NCBI GenBank assembly: GCA_021234155.1
Contig: JAJEKV010000142.1
Coordinates: 60,001 to 124,000 of the forward strand
Source: Isoetes taiwanensis
Lineage: Eukaryota; Streptophyta; Lycopodiopsida; Isoetales; Isoetaceae
DNA: 64,000 nucleotides
Reading direction: 5' to 3'
Shown here: one piece after another, positions 26,500 through 38,560 of the stretch
Layout of the letters: the number at the start of each line of letters is the position of its first letter
Position numbering within the stretch: the first letter of the stretch is position 1
Program-made: the position numbers and the translations under genes
The notes under the pieces: model-generated
Databases searched by the model: none
The model's input: the letters and a program-made list of their open reading frames with translations, nothing else
What the model was told of the DNA's origin: nothing

Positions 26500-27462
26500 T
26501 TAAAGAAAAATACAAGATAATAAATACCGTAAGAAGTTAGCAAATGAGGTTGTCATATCCTTGATGTCAAATAAGAGTCCAGGAAAGTGGTCTGTATTGA
26601 GTGTCCGTATGACAGTATTCCAAACATCTTGGTGGAAAAAGCCTTTGAGAATAAAGACTTGTATAAGCTCCCTAATGTCTTGTGCAGCTTTCACCGGATT
26701 GCTTTGAACATATAGGTAAGGCATAATCTGTGACAAAATTACATTGCAGGCCTGATGATAAGGTCTGCAACTTTGAAGCATCAATGAACCTGGCTGCAAA
26801 GAAAGGGCAATTTGAGCCTTTTATCGTATCTGTAAGTTTCAAAAGTACCATGCTCCGGATTAATGACCTCGATGGTCATGTTCAGAAAATTAGCCTTTCT
26901 TCCCTTGAATTTGAGTAAACCTTCAATGCCCCAGTATTCTGTTTCATCTTTGACTTTCAACACTTTTAGGTCATATAACTGCAGTAATTCAGTTGTCATC
27001 ACTTGGTTTTCAGTCCAAGATATCTCCGTATGTTCTCGCATTAATTCCTAACAAGTCATCCATGTATCTATGCATATTGTTGAAAGTAAGAGCAATTTCT
27101 CTCTGGTTTGTTTTAAGTAGATTCAAGATGAAGGTGAGTTCAAACCATGATAAATAAAGGTTGCACCAACCTGGGCTACATGCAAAACCCATAGCAATTC
27201 CTCTAATTTGTTTCCAGATAGAGCTGCCCATCTGCAGAAAGCAATTGTTAAGCAACCATGCATTCAATTCTGTAAACATCTGTTGATTCATTAGCGTCCA
27301 TTGGTTGCTGGGAGGTTTAGTATGTGACCATTTCACTTCAGCTTCACCTTTATAGCCAGTCTTGTACCACATGTTAAAGTTTTTATTCAACTGCTTTTGG
27401 CTGTACCATGTTAGCTGAAATACCTTTCGCGATGGTGGAACAAAATTCCGAATCTCCATCAA
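26500..27462 (-). CDS. ORF2, reverse transcriptase palm and thumb, frame-broken
   Basis: Gly-Ile-Ala-Met-Gly-Phe-Ala-Cys-Ser-Pro (about 27180) is the Penelope/telomerase-type primer-side motif. Arg-Tyr-Met-Asp-Asp (27055-27069) is the catalytic pair. After a frame change near 27020, Lys-Ala-Asn-Phe-Leu-Asn-Met forms the next motif. Another frame change near 26790 leads to the thumb-like part with Ser-Gln-Ile-Met-Pro and Ile-Arg-Glu-Leu, ending at the stop at 26500. No C-terminal GIY-YIG follows, which supports the N-terminal-nuclease type. With at least two frame breaks it is non-functional as written, unless these are consensus errors. Confidence 0.75.
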
Positions 27463-28621
27463 TAGGTATGTTTTCGTAGCATTTGGTAATGTCTGCTACG
27501 AAAACTTCGTGTATATTGCTTGGAAGATTGCAAGATATATCATATATCGATCCAATAACCCAGGAGGCATTGACCTTCTCTTTATGAAAGAAATTATACC
27601 AAGCACATTTTTCTTGACAAATCCTTGGCCAGATTTCTAGGATACAGTTAAGCCCAGCTGCTATGATTTTTGCTGGAAGAGAAAAAATAGTCTCATGGGC
27701 ATTTGTGATCCATCGGTATTCTTTTTTATGGGCCTTGTAGATACCTAGAAGATAGGGCAGGGTGCTTGTATTGGGTGGCCAGAACCCAATAAAGATCTGT
27801 ATCTCTTGGGCGATTTTGAACTTTAGATCATCACTGTTCATATCAATCTTGCTAAAATCAGAGCTTTCTAGTCTTTTATAGGCTTCTTCTCTGATATGTG
27901 CTGGACATATAAAAGAAGGATTGTTACTAGCTTTGTCAATGCCAGCAACATAGATGTTCTCATTGAGCCATATAATATTCCTGTGTACGGCATCATCTTT
28001 GATCATAAATTTCTTGCATACCTGATTACCCTTGATGTATTCTCTGGCCAGTTTTATGGTTTCATTAAGAAGGCAGCTTTTGATATGCTGAACTCTTGCT
28101 GTAGGTATATCCCTGATGGTGAATTGATGAACTGAGAAAAACTGTTCTATAGACTTGCTCATCTCCTTCACAAACATTTCCACAGTGAATGGATAGTCAG
28201 GAATATGATTCAGTCCAATTTTCAGCCAATTTCTCAAGGCTGCACAGTGTACAATGCTCAACTCGGTTGTTCTGATATGCCCTATACTGGGATCTACAAA
28301 CCTTCTTAGACTAGGGTTGGTACAAGGGCATTTCAGTGTGGTGTCTTCTGCAAAGACAAGTCTTGGTTTGTACAACAAACTTTTCAAGTTTTTTAGATAG
28401 CTCCAGCCAAACTTAGTGTTGTCCATCATTTCAGTACCCACAACAGGTAGCATATTTTCAAGAACTTCCCTGAATGTCTTATCAAATCTGATGCCGTCTA
28501 TAGCTTTGGAGAAGAATGTGAAATGCACATACTTTACATTTTGTGACTCCTTAACAGTCATGAGGCGCCATCGGCCTTCTTCATTTTTATTGAGTAATCT
28601 CCACTTTTTTACCCCCTCATT
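27383..28621 (-). CDS. ORF2, CxC linker and fingers of Penelope-type reverse transcriptase
   Basis: The exon probably starts after CTACAG at 28621. A Cys-Pro-Cys (28330 leftward), followed by Phe-Val-Asp-Pro-Ser-Ile-Gly-His-Ile-Arg-Thr and Leu-Arg-Asn-Trp-Leu, is the CxC linker described for Chlamys/Naiad elements. RT motifs follow: Tyr-Lys-Ala-His-Lys (about 27735), an extended segment where an insertion-in-fingers domain would sit, and Ala-Asp-Ile-Thr-Lys-Cys-Tyr (about 27500), which includes the first catalytic Asp. The frame is lost between 27462 and 27400, where the next block takes over in another frame. Confidence 0.75.
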   Translation of the reverse strand, partial: NEGVKKWRLLNKNEEGRWRLMTVKESQNVKYVHFTFFSKAIDGIRFDKTFREVLENMLPVVGTEMMDNTKFGWSYLKNLKSLLYKPRLVFAEDTTLKCPCTNPSLRRFVDPSIGHIRTTELSIVHCAALRNWLKIGLNHIPDYPFTVEMFVKEMSKSIEQFFSVHQFTIRDIPTARVQHIKSCLLNETIKLAREYIKGNQVCKKFMIKDDAVHRNIIWLNENIYVAGIDKASNNPSFICPAHIREEAYKRLESSDFSKIDMNSDDLKFKIAQEIQIFIGFWPPNTSTLPYLLGIYKAHKKEYRWITNAHETIFSLPAKIIAAGLNCILEIWPRICQEKCAWYNFFHKEKVNASWVIGSIYDISCNLPSNIHEVFVADITKCYENIPIDGDSEFCSTIAKGISANMVQPKAVE

Positions 28622-28861
28622 CTGTAGTGAGTACGAATGTATCATTATTAAAGAAAAAGTTAGGGTTTTATCCCTGTACCCATAAAATGGGCCATATATT
28701 TTGGGAACATCCCATATGGAATACAAACAAGAAATGCTGGTATATAGCAGAGAAGATAAAAAAGACTTTAAGCATGCAAACCATAATGCAACCATGTAAT
28801 ATTATACAAAAGTAGATATAAATGCAAAATGAGACCAGTAAATAGTAAGAAATAACAGTAC
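28622..28861 (-). other. Probable intron in ORF2
   Basis: It is bounded by ATAG|GTACTG and TCACTACAG|AATG, AT-rich and without matching coding sense. The exon phases do not join cleanly as written, so either the exact sites differ or an indel is present. Confidence 0.35.
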
Positions 28862-30476
28862 CTATGTTAATAGATGATCTTGCTTCCTTGGATTTCAGGA
28901 TTTCGTGCAAAGCTGCTGGGGTTGCTCTTATTAACCGAATTTTCAGCATTAGAGTTGTTGCTAGTCCGCCCATCGAATAACAACAACACCGCCTGGCTTT
29001 GGGAGTGCTTTGGTGTATGGGTTTTTGTAGTGAAGGTGGAAGTATTATATCAGAGTGCTCATCCTCAATGATGATTTGTTTTCTTTTGTTTGAAGAACTA
29101 TCAGTGCGGCTAGTGGCAGATCTCCCAACCAGAAATTTCATTGGGCGTATGGTCTTTTCAAGCACATCAGTAAGCTTGGTGTTTCCAAATTCAAGGTTAA
29201 GGTCAGAGATTGGTCCTCGGCATATCTGTCGGTCATATCAATCAGCATTTTCCGCGACTTTTAGGAAACCAATGTATGCTATAAATGGTGACGACGGTGG
29301 AGCCCCTAATAGAGCGTAATAGGGCTTAACCTTCATAGATGAATGAGCTGGCCAGATGGTGTCCAGGTGGTTCATAAAATACCAGAGTGCGTGATCAATC
29401 CATTTGATGCCGCCATCCAGGCAATCTTTCTTCCCTCTTGTGTATTTTTGACAGTTGCATTTGATATATGGGCAGTGTGTCCTCCAGATTTTTTTAAGGT
29501 AAAATTCATTTCTTTTTTCTTCTGTCTTGGCCATGTGATCCTTCTGGCCCATGATGAATCCATCCCCTTTGTTGCATTCTTTACCAAAGAAGCTAGTGCT
29601 GAATGGCAGCTCAATCTCCAGTCTATCAACCCTTCGAATCAGATTATCTGCATCATTGTATGCTTGTTCAATCTCTGCAGGGGTAATGCCAGCAAGCTTA
29701 ATCCAGGATTCAAGGCTAAGGGGTGCAATAATGCCGAGATTTTTGGATTTCCAGAGAGCTTGGTCATGTCTTTGGCCAAATGATTCCACAAGACGAGGGG
29801 AAAGGATAGGGTAGCAGCTGCAATTAGCTAAATTAAGCTGTCTCAGTCTATACTCATCTGCATTGTCAGCTATCTCAGTATTGGCAGTGTTAGAGATATT
29901 ACTGCTAGTGGGACTGATGCCAAGCAAAGCATTTTTATCAATTTCAGAAAGAGTGTTGATGTCAAAAAGACATGTGCTGAAGATATTGGTAGGTGCACAA
30001 TTTGCCTGTGATTTAATAGCAGCTTTATTCAGTGGGGGGTTGGTAACTTTTACCCCATTGGCCTTTTCAAGAGCTGTAAGCCCTTTGATGTATTTCTGCA
30101 CATTGGTAGAGTCAGCCATTGTGGCCTCATAAATGGCTTCAGGCAGGCGTGCATAGGAATCAGTAATGAGGGCAGTACAGGCCAGAGGATCATACCCAGT
30201 TTCATTAAACTTGGCTGCAAGAGCTAGCATGTTATTGGTTCCAAGAAACATGATGGCTGAATGATCACCTTCTTTCAGATTGTTCTCGTGTAGAATGAAA
30301 TGATTGTGAATTTCAGACCTTTTGATGCATCCCAAGATGAGCTGCACAGCTTTATTAGGGGGGATTGCTCCAGTAGCAGCATAGCCCATATCTTTAAGCT
30401 CTGGTATCCATTCAATATTTGGAGCACTCCTAACATCAGGTAGAATATGCAGCTGTGAGCCTTCATTGGTATAGTC
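28862..30476 (-). CDS. ORF2, N-terminal exon with GIY-YIG-like motif
   Basis: The exon appears to start after AAATTTAG at 30476, since an in-frame stop precedes it. Most of it (about 400 residues) is unknown helical sequence. Near 29340-29450 there is a Cys/His cluster with Cys-Asn-Cys. At about 29270-29335 Pro-Tyr-Tyr-Ala-Leu-Leu and, 13 residues on, Ala-Tyr-Ile-Gly-Phe resemble the two strands of a GIY-YIG nuclease. An in-frame TGA (29238-29240) follows; after it Tyr-Asp-Arg could supply the catalytic Arg. A Ser/Asn-rich linker then leads to a donor-like ATAG|GTACTG at 28862/28861. In the N-terminal-endonuclease Penelope clade this domain nicks the target. Confidence 0.55.
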
Positions 30477-30654
30477 CTAAATTTCAGTAAAGTGCCACTG
30501 AATTAGAAAACATGCTATGCTATTTAGAACATGTAAACCAATATAGCCAAGTAAAAATATTATGCCAAGTAAAAAGATTAATGTGGGCATCGAATCATGC
30601 ATGGAGCAGGAAATAAGGGTCTCAAAAGGTAAGTTCCGTATGATGGTTCCTAAG

Positions 30655-30692
30655 ACTCATGCTAGTTATACTAGCAATCCGAAGTCTAGGAA
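30655..30692 (-). promoter_or_regulatory. Junction hairpin at family I internal/pseudo-LTR boundary
   Basis: GCTAGTTATACTAGC, then AATCCGAAGTC and GAATATATAG. The family II equivalent is GCTGGTTTAACCAGC with CCCCGAAAGC. The G-to-A and C-to-T differences fall in paired positions. Confidence 0.55.
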
Positions 30693-30721
30693 TATATAGC
30701 TATCTATGCAGTGACCTTTCC

Positions 30722-30754
30722 AGATCAGAGCTTATCAGACCCATTTAATCATGG
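30722..30754 (-). promoter_or_regulatory. 3'-terminal hairpin motif with CTGATAAG, family I (right)
   Basis: Same as 23120-23152, at the end of the 5' pseudo-LTR. Confidence 0.5.
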
Positions 30755-32124
30755 GAAGCCATTAGGAACCATATTATGAAGTGAAAACTACAAAGTCATA
30801 ATAAACTTAGTGGTGTTAGCAGTAAGACTAGCTAGCAGCTTAGAGAGATAACAGTAGCATATTCTTAAGATTCAGGTTTGTGTTTTAGTCGTGTTCTGTA
30901 CTTAAGTAGCAGAACTGGGCAGATTTATTCTACAACCTTATGAAATACCTATGCCCAGAGAGGTAGTTACATTTCTAGGACCTGGAGTATCCTATACTGG
31001 TTTAAATACAAGTAAATCATGAAAGGTCATTAGAAGGGGCATGAAGGAAAGGTCTGTCTAGCTAAGACTGTTCATGTATGGTGCATTAGTGGTAGAACAG
31101 TAGGCATTTGTAGTACTAAAACCAAGATATGCAGCAAGAGATTAAAGACAATAGTTTGGGTCTACTATTAGGGTATGCCTTAATCAGAGAGGTTATATCC
31201 ATATACCAGTAGTCACATATGATGCAGGACTGTGTGCATTACCCCTTTATATTGTGCATCCAAGACAAAAATTCAAGAAATACTAAGGGAATACAACATG
31301 GTATTTCTGCATGCCACGAGGAAAACTTGCATGTAAATGTATGCAGTGAACAAAGAGAAATATCAGAAATTTCGAGTAACATAAACATGCTCATGCATGC
31401 TGTTATCATATAACGTGCAGGACTGTATGCATTGCTCGACCTGTTATACAAACTAGTCCTAGATCCAAGAAATGTGTAGTGAACGCCATATGTTATTTTT
31501 TTGAAAACATATAAAACATATGCATGCCTATGTGCTTGGTGAATATAAGCAAGCCATTCCCCTGATTATTTGAGCTACTTTAAGAACATAAATACTGCAA
31601 TCTAATGCCTGCATTTCACCATATACCAGCGGTAAACAATGCATTATTCAGGCCTTATGCCATTATGTATGATAAATATGCATCAAAAACATTATTCTAT
31701 CAGGCTGCTCTGCTGTAGAATGTTCCCGAGTGTTTATGTTTATCTAAAGTATCCATGCAGTCTCATCATATACAGACAGCATCAAGTTTGAACAATGCAT
31801 GCATTAGATAGCAGAACCTCCTCCCTTTTCTTAAAAAAAGCATATTTCCATATTATAGTAATGAGTCTCAAATGAAAAACATAGACAATCATTCAAATAG
31901 TTTATGCTGCTTAGCAGACAGGGCAGCAAACTTACTTATCTCTTCCAAGTTATAACGTTGTATTACGTTGTCTCAAAATAGAGGAGATAAAGAAGCATAC
32001 CATATGTCGTAAACACAAATGTTTTAAGGGAAAACATAACAGTAACCAGACTAAGAGAAGTTCAGAGCAGCAACTTCATCCATGCAAACTTGATAGCTGA
32101 AACAGATACACAGAGATGGGAAAA

Positions 32125-32228
32125 GGAACCCCGGTTACCTGCACCCAAACATGACCACAGTTAGCTTTAATCAAGGTAACAGGGTAAGGGGCGTCAGGTA
32201 AGCTGTAGGGATCCTTGGCTTATCGCCC
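32125..32228 (-). promoter_or_regulatory. Structured motif M, family I right copy
   Basis: It lies about 140-240 bases downstream of the LNQ|GT donor of ORF1. GGGCG and TAAGC pair with CGCCC and GCTTA. GCTAAC resembles a plant branch point about 22 bases before GTGCAG. Confidence 0.65.
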
Positions 32229-32365
32229 TTTGCCCATTAGCATATTAGTTTTAGCTAAGCAAAGAATAGAGAAATTTTCATAAGAGTAAAAGCAACTTTT
32301 GTAGACACCAAACAAGCAAAATCAATAATCATCATATCTTTTCCAGTATAACCATGCAATGGGAC

Positions 32366-32989
32366 CTGATTTAGTGGCAGATCCTCCTCATCTGAGTCTT
32401 GGTCTTGCATGAACATGCATTTAGGTGTGTCCTCAGCTAGCTCCACTATGTCATCATTTGCGCTATTGTTTTTTCCATAGTTGCCAACTCGTAGCTGTGT
32501 TTGTTGCAGACCGCTACTTTGTGTTCTTTTGTTTACCTCAATCTGCAGTTCAGAGTTGAGGCCAGCTTTGGTAATCATATCCATCAAAGTATTCTTTGAT
32601 AAGTCCTTCGTTGGAGTGCCATCAGCCCTTCCATGCTCATTGAGCAATGCAGCCTTAGTAAGAACTTTGATAATGTCATTTCTAGTGGCACTGCCATTAG
32701 GGGCGCCCTTTGTCCTGCCCATGTTATCAACCTTCCAGAAACACTCCAAACAACCCTCACAGAAACAATATTCAGCTAGAACTCCAGCTCTACCGGAGAA
32801 TATGAAATCAACTTCCTCTTTATCAGCTGCCGAAATATGCAGCCTCTGTTGCAAATGCTCATTAGGTTTAGAGCAAGCACATTTTGTTCTGATATAAGGA
32901 CAACCAGAATCAGGGCGGCTGTCAATGCATAGCTTGAGGAATTCATTAAGAATATTCTCCTCTTCGTTATTTAACCCCAACTGTATCAT
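32366..32989 (-). CDS. ORF1 of family I: Cys-rich finger plus SAP/HeH-like domain, acidic tail
   Basis: Start at 32989 (Met-Ile-Gln-Leu-Gly-Leu), the first Met shared with the copy at 53913. The coding part ends at Leu-Asn-Gln, CAG|GT at 32366/32365, taken as a splice donor; read without splicing the frame stays open to 32255. Of about 208 residues, Cys37, Cys39, Cys75, Cys77, Cys80 and Cys83 could hold a zinc ion. Residues 91-98 are Gly-Arg-Thr-Lys-Gly-Ala-Pro-Asn, and about 101-143 form two predicted helices with an extended loop containing Asp-Gly-Thr-Pro (SAP/HeH-like). The tail is Asp/Glu-rich. It probably binds nucleic acid. Its place in the terminal repeat upstream of the RT gene suggests it is made from the same transcript. 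Confidence 0.75.
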
Positions 32990-33973
32990 TCTGGCGCATG
33001 CAAAGCTGAGAACAGAGCAAACAAGAGTGAAGGAAGAAAATACCAGTCTATGCAATGGATCATATTCGATTTGATTTGATTTGAAATTTTATTGGAAGAG
33101 TCCAGCCACTGGTCATTCCAAGCGTATGGTCCTCTGCTCCAAATCGTCCTGTGCATCTTTTTTCACCAAATTTTACTGCATAGGCGCCGTCGGCCGTATT
33201 CAGGCTCTTGAGCAAAGCCTAACTTCGGCTCCTTAGGTTTTGCTCGAGCATCATTTGCGCGCAGGCAGTGATCAGGCAATAAATGTGATATACCCTAATA
33301 GTCCATTACTTGTACAACCATACTTTAAAGAGTATATATGGTCAACCATTAGGGCCCTATTATTCCTAGCACACGTTACCATTGGTAGGTGAACGTATCA
33401 TGATTAGAGGGTGTTAGCCTATGCAGAATCTACTTTTAAAAAAGTAAAAATATCAAAATTTAGCCAATCAAGGTGTGTTATGACCATCTTTAGTTTGCGT
33501 GCTTCATATCCAGCTTTTCCAAGTCCATGTCCTCAAGTTAAGCTGTAAGGCCCATACAGTCTTGATAGACTTAATGATGCACAATGGTAATTTAGACAAG
33601 TTGGTCACTAACTACTATGGTGATCCAAAGTTGACAAGAGGACAACTCTAAAAGATGTTAAACTTGTTCGTGAGAACAAATTGTCAAATGTTTTTCATGA
33701 AAAGTGGAATTCTATTGGTCAGTCATAACACTAGATTAGTAGAGGAAAGTATGTATTCAGAATGTTAATATTATCTTAGTAAAGTGTGCCTTTAGGCCTA
33801 GAAGAGGGTAATTTCCTTTTCGTCACACCAGGTTCCTAAGAACAATAGGGTGTGGACTTAAGCATACAAGAGGGTAATTACCTTCTTGCCAACCAAGGGC
33901 CTCAAGACCAACTAGTGAGGTACGCAAATTTGTGCGGTGACAAGGGAGTATTATGTAGGAATTAGGGGGACAC

Positions 33974-34874
<901 letters not shown>

Positions 34875-36857
34875 ACTTAGGTAAATCGAATGCAAGGTTT
34901 CCTTGAGCAACCACTTTCTCAAAATGATTTAAAGAATCTGTATATTGTATGGGATGTAAGGCATTAAATGTGTGTTAAATAGAAAAAATACATGATAATG
35001 AGCTCACTCTCAATGTAGTTGGTTTAGGATGGAACCGGAGATTTAATGAGATTTCTTTTCAATGTGTGTTCCGTTGACCAAGTGGAAAAATCCTGATAGA
35101 ATGTCAAATCTAACATTGCACAATGCAAAGACTTACTTCCATGAACTCTAAGTTAGGACCAAAATAGAACGAGATCAAGCATATAGTATAATATCTTGGC
35201 ATCAAACTACGTTAATTGTTCTGGCAAATAGAGATATCTGAGGAGGAAGTTCCGTCTAGTTCCAACTCTAGTCCAATATTCGATGAAAGACCTGTTATTC
35301 TTTCTAATGCAATTAAGCTTTATTTGCGGTTAGAATTTATGAATTGTTAATATAATATGGTCTTCTCTTCTTTTAGAGATTGTAGTAACACGTAATGCAA
35401 GCAAGCCTTTGTATTTTTCAATGCGTGTTAAATTGTCCAACATTCAATAATGTAAAGCTTGTTTTATAGCAGTTTAAGCCAATTTGAACATCAAGATTTG
35501 AACGCGAGGCACAAGTGACATCATGAGAAAATCAAGAATAAAAATGACCTCTTGGGTTGGGCTAATCAAGTATGGAAAAACTTTACAAGCCGCTACACGT
35601 CTTTGAATAAGTAGAGGCGTTTATTAACAAAACCCTTTACTCAACATGTTTAAGAGGACCATAAATTGCTACAACAAATAGAACAGACATGGAAATGCTT
35701 AGTTGCTTTCTAATACATCTTTTGAGGATTATGGGCCAACCTACCATGTAATAAAGTTTCACAGTTAATGCAAAACCATGTGCAATGGCTCCAAGTCTCC
35801 CAATAGCCATAAGAAAATAAGCCAAGCGAGCATGTAAAATGGGACAACATGGTGGTCAGAAGATGCCTCAACACAAAAAACTACACGGAGAAAACACTGC
35901 TCAACAGTTCACTCATAAAACAATATAAGTTAAACTTTTCTTCTCATGCCACCAAATAAAATAACCAATTTCGAATAGATAGATAGATAGTATTTTAACG
36001 TCACGCCACTAGGCAGCATCCAACTGGACATGTGACCACACACCACACTACATTGCTTGGTTGGGCCCTGCCCCCAACCACTTTACATTGCGTCTGTGGG
36101 TTTTGACACCCAACAGTTCAGAGTGCAATTCTGGGCGGTCTCGAACTCGAGACCTATAGTTGCTAGACCTAGTGTGTTACCACTAGACTAAACGTAGAAG
36201 ATAAAGCAAGAAAGAAGCCACTGTGGACATGCTTTCCTTACCATTAATTACTCGGTTATGTATTCAACTTGACGAGAAAACACATGCAAACCTTAGAAAC
36301 CAATTTTGCGACAGACTAAGAAGTTTACAGAATGTGTTGTATATTCCAATGTACCAACATAAACAAATGCATCGCAAGTATTTAGAATGATTTCTACACA
36401 AATTTAGTACACCATGCACACTTGACGTATACAACATGAACATGGCCAAAATACTCATAACTTTACTAAGCTTGGAGATGTGAACAGTTCTATCATTAGT
36501 CAACACAACCAGCTAGTCTTTGCTTACTCTTTTTCTACACTACGAAAGAAGGCAGAGAAAAAGATTACCTCAAGCATGTATATCCCAGGCAAAACTATGC
36601 TCAAGAAGAAAAATATTCGGTCTCAAGTGAAAAGGGAACATTGAAGTAGGAATAACAAACACCTGATATTCATTCAGCATGCAAAAATGATGTATTAGAA
36701 CAACAGGCTTTGACCAGGGACTAGAACTAAAACATCAAGATTACACTCAGATATTTAACTCAAAACATAAAATAAGGCTGGTTGTTAAATAAATACCATA
36801 CCTAAGGTTGCCAATAGTTCCAGCAGCGCTTCCACAAGCTTTATTCATCTGAGAACA
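34875..36857. repeat. First copy of a 1.98-kb tandem duplication
   Basis: It aligns with 36858-38560 along its length, except for a short-repeat insertion at 35977-36194 and small gaps. A minus-strand frame (35825-35637) is also open in copy 2 (37745-37563). The two differ by an in-frame 6-base gap, but no protein family is recognised. Confidence 0.85.
35977..36194 (-). mobile_element. tRNA-derived SINE
   Basis: On the minus strand a head with box A (TAGTCTAGTGG) and box B (AGTTCGAGACC) is followed by a 140-bp body and a (TATC)n-like tail. The empty site is preserved in the second tandem copy (AATTTGAATAGAAG), which gives the insertion borders. The target duplication is at most a few bases (TAG). 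Confidence 0.75.
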
Positions 36858-38560
36858 ACTTAGGTAAATCGAATGCAAGGTTTCCTTGAGCAACCACTTT
36901 CTCAAAATGATTTAAAGAATCTGTTGGCATTAAATGTGTGTTAAATAAAAAAAATACATGATAATGAGCTCACTCTCAATGTAGCTGGTTTAGGATGGAA
37001 CCGGAGATTTAATGAGATTTCTTTTCAATGTGTGTTCCGTTGACGTTGACGAAGTGCAAAAATCCTGATAGAATGTCAAATCTAACATTGCACAATGCAA
37101 AGACTTACTTCCATGAACTCTAAGTTAGGAGCAAAATAGAACGAGATCAAGCATATAGTATAATATCTTGGCATCAAACTACGTTAATTGTTCTGGCAAA
37201 TAGAAATGCCGTCTAGTTCCAACTCTAGTGCAATATTCGATGAAAGACCTGCAATTAAGCTTTATTTGCGGTTAGAATTTATGAATTGTTAATATAATAT
37301 GGTCTTCTCTTCTTTTAGAGATTGTAGTAACACGTAATGCAAGCAAGCCTTTGTATTTTTCAATGCGTGTTAAATTGTCCAACATTCAATAATGTAAAGC
37401 GATTTGCGCCAATTTGAACATCAAGATTTGAACGCGAGGCACAAGTGACATCATGAGAAAATCAAGAATAAAAATGACCTCTTGGGTTGGGCTAATCAAG
37501 TATGGAAAAACTTTGCAAGGCGCTACGTCTTTGAATAAGTAGGCGTTTATTAACAAAACCCTTTACTCAACATGTTTAAGAGGACCATAAATTGCTAATA
37601 GAACAGACATGGAAATGCTTAGTTGCTTTCTAATACATCTTTTGAGGATTATGGGCCAACCTACCATGTAATAAAGTTTCACAGGTAATGCAAAACCATG
37701 TGCAATGGCTCCAAGTCTCCCAATAGCCATAAGAAAATAAGCCAAGCGAGCATGTAAAATGGGACAACATGGTGGTCAGAAGATGCCTCAACACGAAAAA
37801 CTACTACGGAGAAAACAACGCTCCAGCAGTTCACTCATAAAACAATATAAGTTAAACTTTTCTTCTCATGCCACCAAATAAAATAACCAATTTGAATAGA
37901 AGATAAAGCAAGAAAGAAGCCCTTTGTGGACATGCTTTCCTTACCATTAATTACTCGGTTATGTATTCAACTTGACAAGAAAACACATGCAAATCTTAGA
38001 AACCAATTTTTGCGACGGACTAAAAGTTTCTGAGAATGTGTTGTATATTCCAATGTACCAACATAAACAAATGCATCGCAAGTATTTAGAATGATTTCTA
38101 CACAAATTTAGTACACCATGCACACTTGGCGTTATACAACATGAACATGGCCAAAATACTCATAACTTTACTAAGCTTGGAGATGTGAGCGGTTCTATCA
38201 TTAGTCAACACAACCAGCTAGTCTTTGCTTACTCTTTTTCTACACTACTGAAAGAAGGGGAGGAAAAAGATTACCTCAAACATGTATATCCCAAAGCAAA
38301 ACTATGCTCAAGAAGAAAAAATATTAGGTTTCAAGTGAAAAGGAACATTGAAGTAGGAACAACAAACACGATATTCATTGGCATGCAAAAATGATGTATT
38401 AGAACAACGAGGCTTTGACCGGGGACTAGAACTAAAATATCAAGATTACACTCGGATATTTAACTCAAAACATAAAATAAAGGCTGGTTGTTAAATAAAT
38501 ACCATACCTAAGGTTGCCAATAGTTCAGTGGCAGCTTCCACAAGCTTTATTCATCGAGAA
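36858..38560. repeat. Second copy of the tandem duplication
   Basis: It lacks the 218-bp insertion of copy 1. Many differences are at CAG/CTG (for example CAGCAGCGC versus CAGTGGCAGC, CTGAGAAC versus CGAGAAC). Confidence 0.85.

Noticed and set aside
29238-29240. Selenocysteine reading of the in-frame TGA
   Set aside because: Land plants lack the selenocysteine machinery, no SECIS-like structure was seen, and nearby frames are already suspect.
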